This document shows positions 8,713-17,969 of a stretch of 64,000 nt of DNA, one piece after another. This stretch comes from Acinetobacter baumannii. GTDB taxonomy: Bacteria > Pseudomonadota > Gammaproteobacteria > Pseudomonadales > Moraxellaceae. The stretch spans positions 62,001 to 126,000 of the forward strand of contig NZ_JADVOP010000001.1 of the NCBI RefSeq assembly GCF_016508585.1, written 5' to 3'. The notes under the pieces are model-generated. The model ran no database searches, was not told the origin of the DNA, and was given only the letters and a program-made list of their open reading frames with translations. Within the stretch, counting starts at the first letter, position 1, and every line of letters begins with the position of its first letter. The translations under genes were made by a program, and so were the position numbers.

Positions 8713-9765
8713 TTAAACTTTTTCACCAATCACAGCAGCTTCAGCAAATGTTGCCATATTGTTATGTAAGCTACATGCGAGTTTGATAACCCCTAGTGAA
8801 GCCCCTGCTCCACTTCCTTCACCCAAGCGCAAATTCAATTTTAGTAATGGATCAGCATTAAGTTGTTTTAATATACGCAAGTGACCATATTCAGCAGATT
8901 GATGCCCAAACAACATCCACTGACGAACTGCAGGATTCAACTGAACTGCCACCAAAGCTGCAACAGAACTGATAAATCCATCCACAATCACAGCCAAACC
9001 GAGCTGAGCACAACGAATATATGCACCAACCATTGCTGCAATTTCTAAGCCACCCACTGCACAAAGCGCCTTAAATACATCACTTTTAACATAATTTTTA
9101 TGCATTTCAACAGCATTTTTAATTATATTTTTCTTGTGGATCAATTGTTCTTCTCGAATTCCTGTCCCTACACCAGTTAATTGCTCTGCCGGTTCATTCA
9201 ATAAAAAGCTTGCCACGGCGGATGCAGCACAGGTATTCCCGATTCCCATTTCTCCAGCAATGTAAATCGAAGCATGATTGGCAAGGGCTTTTTCAACACT
9301 TTCACGTCCTAAATCCATAGCCTGAGCACATTGTTCTTCAGTCATCGCCACTTGTTTTGCAAAGTTTGCTGTTCCTGGCGCAATACAGTGACGTTCAACG
9401 CCTTGATATTCATAAGCATCTCCAACCGTGCCACAATCAATCACTTGCAATGTTGCTGAATATTCTTTGGCAATCACACTGATGCATGCACCGCCTGTGG
9501 CGAAATTTTGCAACATTTGACGTGTTACCGCTTGCGGATAGGCAGACACATTTTCTGCCATCACCCCATGATCACCTGCAAAAATTGTAATCCAAGGATG
9601 CTCTACCTGTGGTTTGGAATTGTTTTGTAGACTTGCAAGTTGCACAGCAACATTTTCTAGTGCAGCAAGCGAACCTGTCGGCTTGGTCAATTGGGACTGA
9701 CGCTCTTCTGCCTGTTGTTTCATCTCGGCATTTGGAACTTTGCATGCTTCTAACCACCAACTCAT
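8713..9765 (-). CDS. cobT: Nicotinate-nucleotide:dimethylbenzimidazole phosphoribosyltransferase
   Basis: 350 residues. It makes alpha-ribazole phosphate from nicotinate mononucleotide and 5,6-dimethylbenzimidazole. Recognisable CobT blocks are IFAGDHGV (about residue 63), GEMGIGNTCAASAV (about residue 173), FGHQSAEYGH and the catalytic-glutamate loop LGEGSGAGASLG near residue 317. The start at 9765 follows GGAG by seven bases; the longer form from 9783 has no such site. Confidence 0.94.
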   Translation of the reverse strand: MSWWLEACKVPNAEMKQQAEERQSQLTKPTGSLAALENVAVQLASLQNNSKPQVEHPWITIFAGDHGVMAENVSAYPQAVTRQMLQNFATGGACISVIAKEYSATLQVIDCGTVGDAYEYQGVERHCIAPGTANFAKQVAMTEEQCAQAMDLGRESVEKALANHASIYIAGEMGIGNTCAASAVASFLLNEPAEQLTGVGTGIREEQLIHKKNIIKNAVEMHKNYVKSDVFKALCAVGGLEIAAMVGAYIRCAQLGLAVIVDGFISSVAALVAVQLNPAVRQWMLFGHQSAEYGHLRILKQLNADPLLKLNLRLGEGSGAGASLGVIKLACSLHNNMATFAEAAVIGEKV

Positions 9766-9837
9766 TGTTTTTCTCCATTTCAATCATTTTAAACGTATAA
9801 AAAAATCAATTAAATATATGATTTAAAACAATATAAA

Positions 9838-10359
9838 TCATAGACTTTCACCTTTTAAAACCATCGGGAAACCAGCAATACAAAACACAACTCTATCGGC
9901 GAGTTGTCCCAGCTGTTGATGTAAACGCCCCGATTCATCGACGAATTTGCGAGTGATTTCTCCCATAGGAACAACTCCAAGTCCGGTTTCATTGCTTACC
10001 AATATCACCTGAGACTGCAGTTTAGGCAGAACTTGTAATAGCTTTTGACATTCCTGAATCTGTAGATTTTGATCATCATGTATTAGTAAATTACTCATCC
10101 ACAATGTTAAACAATCAACCAGAATCAACTGTCCTTCTTGATCATTTTTTTTCAATGTATCGGCAAGATAATATGTTTCTTCAATCAATTGCCATTCACT
10201 TGGTCGTTGCGACTGGTGATGGGCAATACGCAGTTGCATTTCTTCATCCCAAGCTTGTGCTGTGGCAATATAAATCACATTTAACGACGTTTCTTTTGCA
10301 ATCTGTTCCGCAAGTTTACTTTTTCCAGAACGTGCTCCACCCAAAATTAATTGCAGCAT
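9838..10359 (-). CDS. cobU: Adenosylcobinamide kinase / adenosylcobinamide-phosphate guanylyltransferase
   Basis: 173-residue bifunctional enzyme that phosphorylates adenosylcobinamide and then transfers GMP to it. The P-loop GGARSGKS is at residues 6-13, the region HHQSQRP that carries the guanylylated histidine is near residue 47, and VSNETGLGVVP is near residue 120. It overlaps the end of the 2H phosphoesterase gene by 13 bases and carries GGAG upstream of the ATG. Together with cobT, cobC and cobS it completes nucleotide-loop assembly from salvaged cobinamide. Confidence 0.94.
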   Translation of the reverse strand: MLQLILGGARSGKSKLAEQIAKETSLNVIYIATAQAWDEEMQLRIAHHQSQRPSEWQLIEETYYLADTLKKNDQEGQLILVDCLTLWMSNLLIHDDQNLQIQECQKLLQVLPKLQSQVILVSNETGLGVVPMGEITRKFVDESGRLHQQLGQLADRVVFCIAGFPMVLKGESL

Positions 10360-11033
10360 GTATTCTGCTCCAAAGATGCATTTTTAGTATCTGAATTGAT
10401 TGAATAATAGTCTAAATCAAATAATTTACCCTGTAGATGTTTTGCTTTATAAAAACCAAAATGCAGTTGATCTACCGTGATTTCAAACTGTTGTTGCTGT
10501 GTCATTTCAATCTCTTCTAAAATTTGTTGTGAAGGAAATTCTGCATTGTAAAGACCTAGCGTAATGTGTGGACAATAATTTGTCGGTGCAATTTCACGGG
10601 TAGAACTGGATAAAATCGTTCTTATATTACTTAGGCTATTTTGATCATCTTCAATATCAACAAATAAAGCGCTGCTGAAACTGTTTATCTTGCCTGTCTT
10701 GAGTTGAAATGCTTGAATATTGCTTTTCTTTAAATCCTGTAGTTGCTGTTTTAATTGTTTGAGTTGAAAATCATCATTAAATTGCGGAGATAGATCTGTT
10801 AAAAAACCACAAACATATAATGTGATATGAAACTGTCGCGTATTAGGTTGAAATAAAAACTTTGAAAATTGCCGTCTTAATTCATTTAGGTAATTGAGCA
10901 ATTCCGGATGATTAATTTCAATATACCACAAAGCATAATCTTTCCTCCCTTTATGCCACTCAGGATAATCATGCTTTTGTGTTGCTATCGTTAAGCTTTG
11001 GGAATGTAAAAACACAGTCAAATTCACATTCAT
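10347..11033 (-). CDS. 2H phosphoesterase-superfamily protein (2'-5' RNA ligase-like)
   Basis: 228 residues with two HxT motifs, FHITLYV (about residue 68) and CPHITLGLY (about residue 153), spaced as in the 2H phosphodiesterase/LigT fold. Such enzymes hydrolyse 2',3'-cyclic phosphates or similar bonds. It is the first gene of the cob operon and overlaps cobU by 13 bases. A role in cobalamin salvage is not established; the overlap only shows joint expression. It could also act on cyclic nucleotide or RNA ends. Confidence 0.75.
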   Translation of the reverse strand: MNVNLTVFLHSQSLTIATQKHDYPEWHKGRKDYALWYIEINHPELLNYLNELRRQFSKFLFQPNTRQFHITLYVCGFLTDLSPQFNDDFQLKQLKQQLQDLKKSNIQAFQLKTGKINSFSSALFVDIEDDQNSLSNIRTILSSSTREIAPTNYCPHITLGLYNAEFPSQQILEEIEMTQQQQFEITVDQLHFGFYKAKHLQGKLFDLDYYSINSDTKNASLEQNTCCN

Positions 11034-11101
11034 TTTAATTGTTCTATTAAAGCATGGAATGAACTGATTTAATTACTAAATTGCATGAGTGTTGTTCAAT
11101 T

Positions 11102-11123
11102 AAAGGGAGACCTGTATCTCCCT
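11102..11123 (-). terminator. Terminator of the histidine phosphatase gene
   Basis: AAGGGAGA and TCTCCCTT form an eight-base stem around a six-base loop, followed on the minus strand by TAATT. It lies 18 bases after the phosphatase stop and before the cob operon. Confidence 0.5.
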
Positions 11124-11140
11124 TGCATCAAAAAAGCAAT

Positions 11141-12736
11141 TTATTGAATATTATAGCATTGTTTAAGCTTTGAATAATCATAGTAGTAACTGTTGACTTT
11201 ATAACGCGCATAATCACAGTCTTTTTTAAAACTGGTCTCTTTCTCATTGTATAACATTTTCAATAAGGTTCGACCTTGTGAGTTTTGGTAAATATCCCAC
11301 TGTATGTTTGCAGCCATTGGGGAAATAACTTCACCGCGCCATGTGCTGTTATCGTAATTAAAGGTCTGTGAAAATGGCACAGATTGCATCATGCCTTTTA
11401 GCTCTAGACTGGTGGCTAAAGGAATAATAATTTCAGCATGTGCAAAACGGAGCACGGCAATATTCTTTTGACGCTTATTGATCACATCATCGACTTGTTT
11501 AAATAAATCTTGTTTAAGTGACCGTGCAATATCGGTGGTAATCGCTTTACCGGCATCAAAACTTGGTCCTTTACTATAGAAATCACCGGCATCGTTATAT
11601 TGGGCATAAAATTTGGCGGCATCGATTGGCATATATTTGTTAAAATCTGTAGCGCCTAACTCGTCTTGCATGCCACCTGTAATTGAATATAACTCATATA
11701 AATAAGCCGCGGCATCCACTGCACTTGCAATGGTATTTTTGCCTTTACCTTTTTCAGTGATTTGCTCACCTTGAGGACTGGTCACAGTAAACGACCCTGT
11801 ATTGCTAAAGGTATAACCGCTTTGACCTATTTTTTGAATAAACGCTGCTTTAAAAATAGGCGTTAACACCGTTGATGCAATTTTTTGAGCATTATTGTCG
11901 ACACTCAATTCTTTAAGCTTTTGTTTTAAACTTAGATCATTTTCTTCAAAATCTTGATATTTCAGGCTTGCATCATAGACTTGCTTTTCTACATCCGTTT
12001 TGATGTTGCTAAGATCATCCTGTGTATTCAAGCTGTGAAAATATAAGTTAAAGCGACTTACACCACCATCAGCAATACTGGGTACAGATCCACTGCTCAA
12101 GCTTTGATAACTTGCGGGTGTAATCGAATCCTTTAAGTTCGGTTGCTGTTTTAACAATTCATGGGTAAAAAATTTAGCACTGTCTACGGCGCGATCCACG
12201 CCTGAACTGACAATTTGAATGCTTTTACCCTGTTGATTGGCTTGAATAAACAAGTCAGGTAAACGCTTTAACAGTCGATCTGCAATTCCACGATGTTCTT
12301 TAATCCCTATCGATGATTCATTGCCATATCCGTATTGGCGGATACCTTCGACCCTATAACCCAATAAAATATTGGCTTTCATCATTGCTTCCAGATCAGC
12401 ACCGAGTTTTTCACCTAATGGCGTTAAAGCATTTTCTTGTTTGGCTTTTAGCCACATGTTGTAAAGTGCTAGATCATATTTAATACTCGATAAACCACGT
12501 GAACCATGTCGTGCAACAAGTTCAGTAAAAACTGCCTGATAGCCAGCAGGTTGAGCCTCATAAGTGCTTAATTTCTGTTGTGGTAAATAAGGTTGTTTGG
12601 TCTGCAAATATAGAGATGTAGCTGTTTGTGGTGGTGTAGCAGAGTTCTTATTGTCCGTATCATCATTACAGGCAGTCAGGAATAAACCAGAACTCAAACA
12701 TATAAATATAGAGTGTTTAATTTTTAAATTTTTCAT
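11141..12736 (-). CDS. Histidine-type acid phosphatase lipoprotein, MINPP/phytase-like
   Basis: 531 residues. The N-terminus has a lipoprotein signal with lipobox LTAC (cysteine near residue 23), so it is probably membrane-anchored in the cell envelope. The catalytic ARHGSRG motif lies near residue 76. Late in the protein RFAHAEIIIP supplies a HAE proton-donor motif. HAE in place of HD is typical of multiple inositol polyphosphate phosphatases, so inositol phosphates (phytate) are possible substrates. A candidate Pho box lies about 50 bases upstream. The start at 12736 is preferred over the GTG at 12742; neither has a strong Shine-Dalgarno. Confidence 0.85.
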   Translation of the reverse strand: MKNLKIKHSIFICLSSGLFLTACNDDTDNKNSATPPQTATSLYLQTKQPYLPQQKLSTYEAQPAGYQAVFTELVARHGSRGLSSIKYDLALYNMWLKAKQENALTPLGEKLGADLEAMMKANILLGYRVEGIRQYGYGNESSIGIKEHRGIADRLLKRLPDLFIQANQQGKSIQIVSSGVDRAVDSAKFFTHELLKQQPNLKDSITPASYQSLSSGSVPSIADGGVSRFNLYFHSLNTQDDLSNIKTDVEKQVYDASLKYQDFEENDLSLKQKLKELSVDNNAQKIASTVLTPIFKAAFIQKIGQSGYTFSNTGSFTVTSPQGEQITEKGKGKNTIASAVDAAAYLYELYSITGGMQDELGATDFNKYMPIDAAKFYAQYNDAGDFYSKGPSFDAGKAITTDIARSLKQDLFKQVDDVINKRQKNIAVLRFAHAEIIIPLATSLELKGMMQSVPFSQTFNYDNSTWRGEVISPMAANIQWDIYQNSQGRTLLKMLYNEKETSFKKDCDYARYKVNSYYYDYSKLKQCYNIQ

Positions 12737-12785
12737 CAGCACAGTGTCAAATTGGACTAAATGCCGAAGAAACTAGTTCAATAAT

Positions 12786-12803
12786 ATGACATTGGTATGA
12801 CTT
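12786..12803 (-). promoter_or_regulatory. Candidate Pho box upstream of the phosphatase
   Basis: Read on the minus strand, AAGTCAT-ACCA-ATGTCAT has the 7-4-7 layout of a PhoB site (CTGTCAT direct repeats) with 11 of 14 repeat positions matching. It lies 50 bases upstream of the phosphatase start, and AT-rich TATTATT follows directly. Phosphate-starvation induction is inferred. Confidence 0.5.
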
Positions 12804-12840
12804 TAAAGAAATTTCATCATTCTTGAAAACTTGTATAATC

Positions 12841-13061
12841 ATGTTTAAGTACGTTATTTTGTGAAGAGTTTCAATTGATTTGTACAGGCGGCACCGTAAT
12901 TTTCACGGACAAAAAGTAGTAAAAAGCGCTATCTCTGTCAAAGCGGAATCCATATCCTCAAGGACCAAAGGCAGCATCCCTACCGCCAAATGCGACTGCA
13001 ATTTCAGCTAAAATTGACTGATGGAAAAGTAAAAGAAATTTTGTCACTTGATTACTATTAA
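12841..13061 (+). pseudogene. Frameshifted remnant of a small gene
   Basis: The 345-base gap between the phosphatase and actD holds plus-strand coding-like fragments in different frames. ATG at 12841 gives MFKYVIL and then stops. The next frame gives EEFQLICTGGTVIFTDKK and then stops at 12917. A third frame, open from about 12891 to the TAA at 13059-13061, gives KKRYLCQSGIHILKDQRQ and ends KVKEILSLDYY. The fragments join into a plausible protein of about 70 residues if two frameshifts are repaired. TATAAT at 12834-12839 sits just before the ATG. I do not recognise the family. Confidence 0.4.
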
Positions 13062-13081
13062 ATGAATAACCTTAATTGACA

Positions 13082-14332
13082 TTATTTCTCTGCATTGCAT
13101 TTAAAAACAATAAAATAAAATAAGAACAGTGCAAAAATGCCAATCAATAAATAATATGGGAAAATAATATTGAATTGATACAGTGCTGTACTCATTAAAG
13201 GTGCAATCACTAAACTCAACGCCTGCACCATCGTGCATAAGGCTGCTATTTTTGTTTGCTCTGCCAGTGGCACGGATTGTGAAGCACCTGTAGTAAATGC
13301 AGGCATTAAACACGCTACGGCGATTCCATAAAAAATATAAGCAAGCTGAAAGACAATAATCTGTTGGGTATAGATCGACATCAGCAACCCGATCAGCATT
13401 GCTGATAATCCAACCAATAAAAGGCGTTGTAATGACCATTTCAACCATTTAGAAATTGCCACCTGCATGCTAACCAGTGCAATGCCAACAATTAATGAGC
13501 ATTGGGAAAAATACAGCGCACTTTGTTCGATACTAAATTTGAATTTGTCTTGAATATAGAAACCAGCCGTTAGATTAAGGGTAACAATCGCAATATATAA
13601 ACTAAATCCTAAAATCAGCCATACCAAGGCATTGTTTAATTTATGCTTATTGTTAATCTTTGCTCGAGGCTGATCATTGAGATCAAGTTGTTCGCAGGCT
13701 GAATCTGTATGGTCTTGAAATGATTTTTGTGGATGCTCGACTGAAATGTGGTTATTTTTTTGATAAAAACATACGATCAATATACTCAAAATTGCCAGAA
13801 TCGCCACAGCCAGCCACATGGGAAGCAATATCCCATAAACGATCAATAATGTGGTTAGGAATGGTCCTAAAATTAAACCCAAGCTATTGAATGCACCAAA
13901 TTTTGCCATCATTTGACTACGTTGTTTTTCTTCCGCATAGCGTGTCATCACATAACTTTGTAAAGCAATCTGCGGCATTGCCATAAAAATACCTGTACTG
14001 CTACGACTCAATAACAGTAAAGTAAATAACAGCCCCATCGGTATTGCATAGCTCAGCCCATAACTGAGTACACCTGAAAATAGTCCCCAAGTGATGGTCA
14101 TCCCAATAAAACCAAGACTGAGTAAACCATACTCTTTCTGTAATTTGGTTTTTTTAGAGATCCACATTGCCGTTAAACTCATTAATAAGGCACTTGCGGA
14201 CACCAATAAGCCTGCCTGAAGTTCTGACATTTTGAGCTGTCGAATCAGAGGTGCAAGTAAGGGTAAAATCATCGAAAAACTCATGCCATTCGCCAAACTT
14301 GCCAACAACAGAATCGTATTATTTTTATTCAT
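13082..14332 (-). CDS. actD: MFS transporter, probable acinetoferrin exporter
   Basis: 416 residues with about twelve membrane segments and a long hydrophilic central loop (about residues 195-230). It resembles drug/siderophore efflux members of the major facilitator superfamily. The position after the TonB receptor matches my recollection of actD in the acbABCD-actBCAD order of the acinetoferrin cluster, so export of the siderophore is the best guess. The start at 14332 follows AAGG by about eight bases; a longer reading to 14392 would run into the terminator arm region. A strong terminator separates it from actA. Confidence 0.75.
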   Translation of the reverse strand: MNKNNTILLLASLANGMSFSMILPLLAPLIRQLKMSELQAGLLVSASALLMSLTAMWISKKTKLQKEYGLLSLGFIGMTITWGLFSGVLSYGLSYAIPMGLLFTLLLLSRSSTGIFMAMPQIALQSYVMTRYAEEKQRSQMMAKFGAFNSLGLILGPFLTTLLIVYGILLPMWLAVAILAILSILIVCFYQKNNHISVEHPQKSFQDHTDSACEQLDLNDQPRAKINNKHKLNNALVWLILGFSLYIAIVTLNLTAGFYIQDKFKFSIEQSALYFSQCSLIVGIALVSMQVAISKWLKWSLQRLLLVGLSAMLIGLLMSIYTQQIIVFQLAYIFYGIAVACLMPAFTTGASQSVPLAEQTKIAALCTMVQALSLVIAPLMSTALYQFNIIFPYYLLIGIFALFLFYFIVFKCNAEK

Positions 14333-14408
14333 ATTGACCTTATTCAAATAGCCCAATGTACTGAGATTAGATTTTTTGAGACTGAGACGCATTTCTATGC
14401 ATATTCAA

Positions 14409-14440
14409 TAAAAAAGCCTCTTATAATGCGTAAGAGGCTT
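14409..14440 (-). terminator. Intrinsic terminator between actA and actD
   Basis: On the minus strand AAGCCTCTTA and TAAGAGGCTT form a perfect ten-base stem with a seven-base loop, followed directly by TTTTTATT. It lies 11 bases after the actA stop and within the leader of actD. It should strongly reduce read-through into actD. Confidence 0.8.
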
Positions 14441-14450
14441 GGTTTATCCA

Positions 14451-16706
14451 TCAATACTTTAAAGTATAACTCAAACCGTAGGTACGTCCTTGTGCCGGTA
14501 AGCTTGATAGTGCGCCATACACAGATGATACAGCTTGACTATAGACCGATTTATAATCTGTATTCCAGACATTATAAACACCAAACCCAAGTGTTCCTGG
14601 TCCAACTTTGGCATTGGTAATCACATCCATTGTGGTAAATCCTTTAATTTCAGCTGGTGGGCGTGTTGAACCACTTTCAATCGCATCTTGCCGCGCTTTG
14701 TCTGTGCCACCTATTGCTAAAGCTTGGATACGTACACCAATTCCATCATCAAACTGCCAATCTGAATAGACTGTTCCTTTTAATGGGGCAATGCGAATGG
14801 CATCCAATTCCTGCCATTTGCCTTGAGTATTCTTATATTGCCCTGTGGTATAGGCTGCTGTTCCGCCGACAGTCCAATTCGATGAAACTGGATAAGAGAG
14901 ATTGGCTTCAGCACCATACACACGTTCGTCTGTATCAATTACCTCTATAGCATAATTCGGTGGTCCAAATTTCAAACTCTTGTCTGAGTCATTGTAAAAC
15001 GCAGTAATACCAGCATTTAAGCCTTTAGCGCTTTGAATTCTCCACCCCAATTCATAGTTATTGACTTTAATTGGATCAATTGTCTGGCTATTCACCACAA
15101 AGTTAGCGGGTACATCACGTAGCATACGTTGGATGTCTGGTAAATTTGAACCTTGTGAGAAATTGGCAAAAACCTGTTGCGCATCGGTCAGATGATAGAC
15201 AGCACCAATATTAAACAGGGTTGCATCATGTTTGACCGTACCACCATTTAAGGTCTTCGCCTGATATGTTGGAACAAGATCAGCCACAACTGCTTCAGTA
15301 TAAGGTGTTGAAGCATCTACATCACTCTCAACACGTTCATAACGTACGCCTGCCTGTATATCAATACGATCGCTGATGTCCAATTGACTTTGTGCAAAAA
15401 AGCCTAATTTACTGGTTTCTACATCAGGACCGAATTGATAGCGCTTAAGCGGTTTAAAGGATAAACCATTACTCGCCATAAAAGTCGCTAAATCATAACG
15501 TTGCATATCCTGAAGATCTTGCTCATTTTCATAATCTACGCCATAGGTCAGCCCCAGCTTACGACCTTGTAAATTAAAATCCTTTTGTAAAGCAAGTCGA
15601 GCCCCCCACACATCAATATCAGTATCAGATTGATAGACTAAATACGTGCTGCCTGGCGCTGGCAATGCTGTATGAGCAATAGGATTCACTGCCGGATACC
15701 AACGGGCTTTCTCATTACGATAGTAGGCTTCCGCATTTAATATCTGTGTAAAGAAGTCATCATTTTGATATTGGGTATTAAAACTATAGCGTTTGGTTCT
15801 TGGCTGATCGTCGAGCAGTAAGCCTTTCACGGCTTTTTGGCTTGGTTTCGCACCAAATAAGACCGCAAGCCCGGGACCATAGTCTGGACCATAATCACTG
15901 TCTTGTTCATCATTGTAATATTGACCACCAAAACTGAGACTTTGACCATCTGCAATTTTCCATGTCAAACGTCCATTCACATCGAAGGTTTCGGTATCTT
16001 GGCGATCTGTCTGTGCAACTTCAGGTCCGACTCGATCCCCATGACTGTCTTGAATTTCTCCACGTTTAGCATAGCCGATACCCAGTGTTCCCTTTAAAGC
16101 ATCCTGATTGAATGAAATACTTTGTGAGGCTTCATAAGCCATTGCATCACTTTTAAAATTATTGCCAGAAGTGACACCGACTTTGGTTTCAAAACTTAAA
16201 GGTGCTTCACCACCATTTTTGGTGATGATATTAATGATCCCACCTGTTGCGCCGGAACCATAAATACTGCTTGCACCTGAAACAACCTCAATTCGCTCAA
16301 TCATAGATGGACTAATGCTATTGAGTTGTCGTGAACCATCCCGATAACCAGTTTGAGGGACGCCATCAATCATGTATTGCACTACCCGACCACGCATCGT
16401 CATACCGTAGTTTGATGTTGTACCTGTATTCGGCGTTAAAGAAGGTACCAACAAACCTAAAATATCCGCGGTACTTTTACCCGCATTTGCCTGTTTTTCG
16501 ATCTCAGCATGATCAATGCTGTACACTGTTCCAGCGATTTCGGAAATACTTTTTGCAGAACGTGTTGCGGTAACAACGATAGGTGCCAAGCTTTTCACTT
16601 CTGATACGGTATCGTCATTATTATTCGCAGGCTCTTGTGCATAAAGTTGAGTACATATGGCCAGACTTAAACAGGTCAAGGGAATGTGTATCGATTTTTT
16701 TCTCAT
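14451..16706 (-). CDS. actA: TonB-dependent ferric siderophore receptor (ferric acinetoferrin)
   Basis: 751-residue outer-membrane receptor. A signal peptide ends near residue 23 (LYAQ/EP). A TonB box-like APIVVTATR follows near residue 41, then the plug domain with DGVPQTGYRDGSRQ and VVSGASSIYGSGATGGIINI (about residues 115-160). A long beta-barrel ends in the aromatic SYTLKY expected for outer-membrane assembly. AAGGA precedes the start by six bases. The actC stop is only three bases upstream. The siderophore assignment comes from the cluster, not from the receptor alone. Confidence 0.88.
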   Translation of the reverse strand: MRKKSIHIPLTCLSLAICTQLYAQEPANNNDDTVSEVKSLAPIVVTATRSAKSISEIAGTVYSIDHAEIEKQANAGKSTADILGLLVPSLTPNTGTTSNYGMTMRGRVVQYMIDGVPQTGYRDGSRQLNSISPSMIERIEVVSGASSIYGSGATGGIINIITKNGGEAPLSFETKVGVTSGNNFKSDAMAYEASQSISFNQDALKGTLGIGYAKRGEIQDSHGDRVGPEVAQTDRQDTETFDVNGRLTWKIADGQSLSFGGQYYNDEQDSDYGPDYGPGLAVLFGAKPSQKAVKGLLLDDQPRTKRYSFNTQYQNDDFFTQILNAEAYYRNEKARWYPAVNPIAHTALPAPGSTYLVYQSDTDIDVWGARLALQKDFNLQGRKLGLTYGVDYENEQDLQDMQRYDLATFMASNGLSFKPLKRYQFGPDVETSKLGFFAQSQLDISDRIDIQAGVRYERVESDVDASTPYTEAVVADLVPTYQAKTLNGGTVKHDATLFNIGAVYHLTDAQQVFANFSQGSNLPDIQRMLRDVPANFVVNSQTIDPIKVNNYELGWRIQSAKGLNAGITAFYNDSDKSLKFGPPNYAIEVIDTDERVYGAEANLSYPVSSNWTVGGTAAYTTGQYKNTQGKWQELDAIRIAPLKGTVYSDWQFDDGIGVRIQALAIGGTDKARQDAIESGSTRPPAEIKGFTTMDVITNAKVGPGTLGFGVYNVWNTDYKSVYSQAVSSVYGALSSLPAQGRTYGLSYTLKY

Positions 16707-16709
16707 ATG

Positions 16710-17969
16710 TTATCCTTCCGTAATCTTTGATTTTGGATTTATTTGCGATTTTGAAATAATGAGATGCGATAAAATTACACTCATTACAGATGCAAAGGCC
16801 AGTACAATATAAAAATTGCCATAGCCTAATGATTTGGCCAGAAAACCTGAGCCTGCCCCACCAATGAAATAGACCAACAATTCAAAACACACCAGAATTG
16901 TAAAATCAGTTCCTGCTTGTTCTTTTGAACTGTTTTGCATGAAATATGCATAAAGCGAAGTCATTGCTATATAACGAATTGCCAGAAAAGCAAGGACAAA
17001 AAGCCCCAGTAATAAATGCCACTGGTTTAACCAACCGAGTAAAATAGCAAGTCCTAATAATCCGTAAATTAAAGTTCTGAGCCATCCTGCCCAAATCAGC
17101 AATTGTGTTGCCTTTATTTTTTTGAGTAAAACTGCAGCTGAAACTGCAGCCAATAAGCCTACCCCAGCCCCCACTACAGACATCAGTACACCAATCTGTG
17201 ACAACGACCAGTGTTGATCGATGAGCATTGGGTTAAGCATTGCCATTGCAGGTGCTTCGACAAAGCGATAGCAGACAATCAACAATAAAGCCCAACGAAT
17301 TTCTGGTCGTTTAAATGCGCGAATCAGGCTTGGCGGATTCTGCGCAATATGGTCTTTCGGTTTTTCTTTGATCTGAAATACAGCCAGCATGGTTAAAGCG
17401 GTCATGACCGCTAAACACGTTAATGCAGTTTGCCAGCCATAATATTGATAGATCCATAATGTCGCAGCGCCACCAATCATACTACCGATGGCAACACCAA
17501 TACTTTGTGCCATACTGCCAAAACGATAATCCTGTTCCGAGAACGCTTCTACAGTATATCCATCAATGGCAATATCTTGGGTCGCAGCAAAAGTTGAAAT
17601 CCAGAGTCCAATTACTACAAATACAGCCAAGCCGTATGAAAACTGGGTAAATGCCAGTGCCAATACCCCAAGCACCAAAGCAATTTGCGTAAACAGCAAC
17701 CATGTTTTCCGTTTACCTAATTTTTGAACATATATTCGATCAATCAACGGTGCCCAAAAAAACTTAAACGCCCATGGAATATATAACAGCGACAACATTC
17801 CAATCCAACGTAGATCTACCCCTTGATGCCTTAAAATTGCAGGCAGTGCCACATTGTAAAAATACAAAGGCAAAGCGTGAGCCAGATACAGAACAATTAC
17901 AACACTCAAACTCAATACTGAAATCTGCTGCGTCATTGCTGTAGGTTTTGAATTCTTTATGTTCTGCAT
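16710..17969 (-). CDS. actC: MFS permease, RhtX/FptX-like siderophore importer
   Basis: 419 residues with about twelve membrane segments. The N-terminal YLAHALPLYFYNVALPAILR and PWAFKFFWAPLIDRIY blocks resemble the RhtX/FptX/AmpG-like group, single-component inner-membrane permeases that take up siderophores such as rhizobactin and pyochelin. The start at 17969 has GAGG five to six bases upstream and overlaps the end of actB by 13 bases; the longer GTG start at 17990 is less likely. Import of ferric or desferri-acinetoferrin is inferred from the cluster. Confidence 0.8.
   Translation of the reverse strand: MQNIKNSKPTAMTQQISVLSLSVVIVLYLAHALPLYFYNVALPAILRHQGVDLRWIGMLSLLYIPWAFKFFWAPLIDRIYVQKLGKRKTWLLFTQIALVLGVLALAFTQFSYGLAVFVVIGLWISTFAATQDIAIDGYTVEAFSEQDYRFGSMAQSIGVAIGSMIGGAATLWIYQYYGWQTALTCLAVMTALTMLAVFQIKEKPKDHIAQNPPSLIRAFKRPEIRWALLLIVCYRFVEAPAMAMLNPMLIDQHWSLSQIGVLMSVVGAGVGLLAAVSAAVLLKKIKATQLLIWAGWLRTLIYGLLGLAILLGWLNQWHLLLGLFVLAFLAIRYIAMTSLYAYFMQNSSKEQAGTDFTILVCFELLVYFIGGAGSGFLAKSLGYGNFYIVLAFASVMSVILSHLIISKSQINPKSKITEG

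Noticed and set aside
11100..11125. GGGAGACCTG resembling part of a cobalamin-riboswitch B12 box near the cob genes
   Set aside because: It is the loop and stem of the phosphatase terminator, lies downstream of that gene, and the rest of the riboswitch (including the AGYCAGG part) is absent.
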